NCBI RefSeq assembly: GCF_024679095.1
Contig: NC_066522.1
Coordinates: 9,507,614 to 9,571,613 of the forward strand
Reading direction: 5' to 3'
Length of the DNA stretch: 64,000 nt
DNA from: Eriocheir sinensis
Lineage: Eukaryota > Arthropoda > Malacostraca > Decapoda > Varunidae
Made by a program: the position numbers and the translations under genes. Under the pieces are notes generated by a model. That model had not been told where the DNA came from, searched no databases, and saw nothing but the letters and a program-made list of their open reading frames with translations. Below, in pieces: positions 63,394 through 64,000 of this stretch; the first letter of the stretch is position 1, and each line of letters begins with the position of its first letter.

Positions 63394-64000
63394 CATAGCA
63401 TTAAAGGTAGTTTTAAATGGGAATATGCACGCTATTATTACACACTATTAAGTACTTGCTACATCATACCATCCGCCACTTATCACTACCATTCATACTA
63501 TTCAATCCATAACATTGTAGTGCTGAAATTGGCTTTTTGTACATTTTTGTCAGATCCTCTGCCTGGGAAAGTTATTTTAGGGGAATTTTACCCTAGATAA
63601 TCTGGTTTCATCTAAATAAATCCTAACTATTCCTGTGAGTTAGTTTCATCACTGGAAAACACTCATTGTTTAGTGGAGTTATATTACTGCTTGGGTTATT
63701 TTCATCAGAAGGTTGCTTTAATTAGTTGGGTTGAGTCATTAAATTTTATACAGTAAATCAAATATTTTTTGTTTTGTTTTGGTAGGGCTTTGATTTTTAC
63801 CCAACTTCATGAAATGAAAGTAACATACCCAGTTAATTTATGTTTTCATTAATATAGCTAACTCACACATGCTTGGTTAACTGAGACTTTTGATCTAACT
63901 CCCTAAAAGTAAACATTTTCAAGGCCAAGGACTTAAGAGAAATATACTTAAGCCAACTTAAACCACTCACCCATGAAGAATCAACAATATCCAGGATTAA
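63394..64000. other. AT-rich unique DNA
   Basis: Few simple repeats and nothing recognised. It may extend the decayed LINE upstream, but no motif supports that. Confidence 0.4.

Overview
This window looks like non-coding, repeat-dense nuclear DNA from an animal, most likely a decapod crustacean and probably a crab. That placement is inference. It rests on very long and frequent (TC)n, (AC)n, (AAT)n and (GGA)n microsatellites, several CR1-type LINE relics, and tRNA-headed SINEs whose bodies resemble repeats I associate with decapod genomes. I found no intact host gene, tRNA, rRNA, CRISPR array or prokaryotic feature in 64 kb. Almost all open reading frames are microsatellite translations (poly-Leu, Ser-Leu, Arg-Glu, Thr-His, Tyr-Ile) or lie in purine/pyrimidine-rich tracts.

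Layout: 1-9.4 kb is pyrimidine- or purine-rich DNA with degenerate tandem duplications (periods near 80, 160, 164 and 295 bp) and one CR1 3' tail (3215-3277). At 9.46-10.78 kb two copies of one tRNA-derived SINE family (SINE-A) lie 0.4 kb apart. The second is split by a 239-bp reverse-transcriptase-like segment flanked by TTAA. From 10.8 to 33 kb microsatellites alternate with unremarkable AT-rich DNA, another CR1 tail (21.3 kb, minus), a degenerate minisatellite of about 40 bp (23.6-24.0 kb), a 286-bp (TA)n and a possible very decayed RT fragment (29.5 kb). At 33-41 kb are pieces of a second tRNA-derived SINE family (SINE-B), including a tandem pair at 40.5-41.05 kb, and a 265-bp inverted-repeat MITE at 38.65 kb. 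At 42-48.3 kb are three CR1-like fragments from different subfamilies. The best element is a minus-strand CR1-like LINE of about 3.6 kb (54.15-57.74 kb), with an ORF1 remnant carrying an SGNH/GDSL-esterase domain and an ORF2 remnant carrying endonuclease and RT motifs. Both are broken by frameshifts and stops. A short RTE-type RT fragment lies at 63.3 kb.

The parts interact as retroelements and microsatellites. Most CR1 3' ends abut a polypyrimidine microsatellite on the element's sense strand, and the 3.6-kb LINE is bracketed by (GA)n on both sides. All three clear SINE-B bodies run into (AC)n. By my own tally of the listed tracts, simple repeats occupy roughly 7 kb. I see no evidence of a new gene system here. 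The more unusual items are the interrupted SINE, the MITE, the SINE-B/(AC)n association and the CR1/polypyrimidine association.
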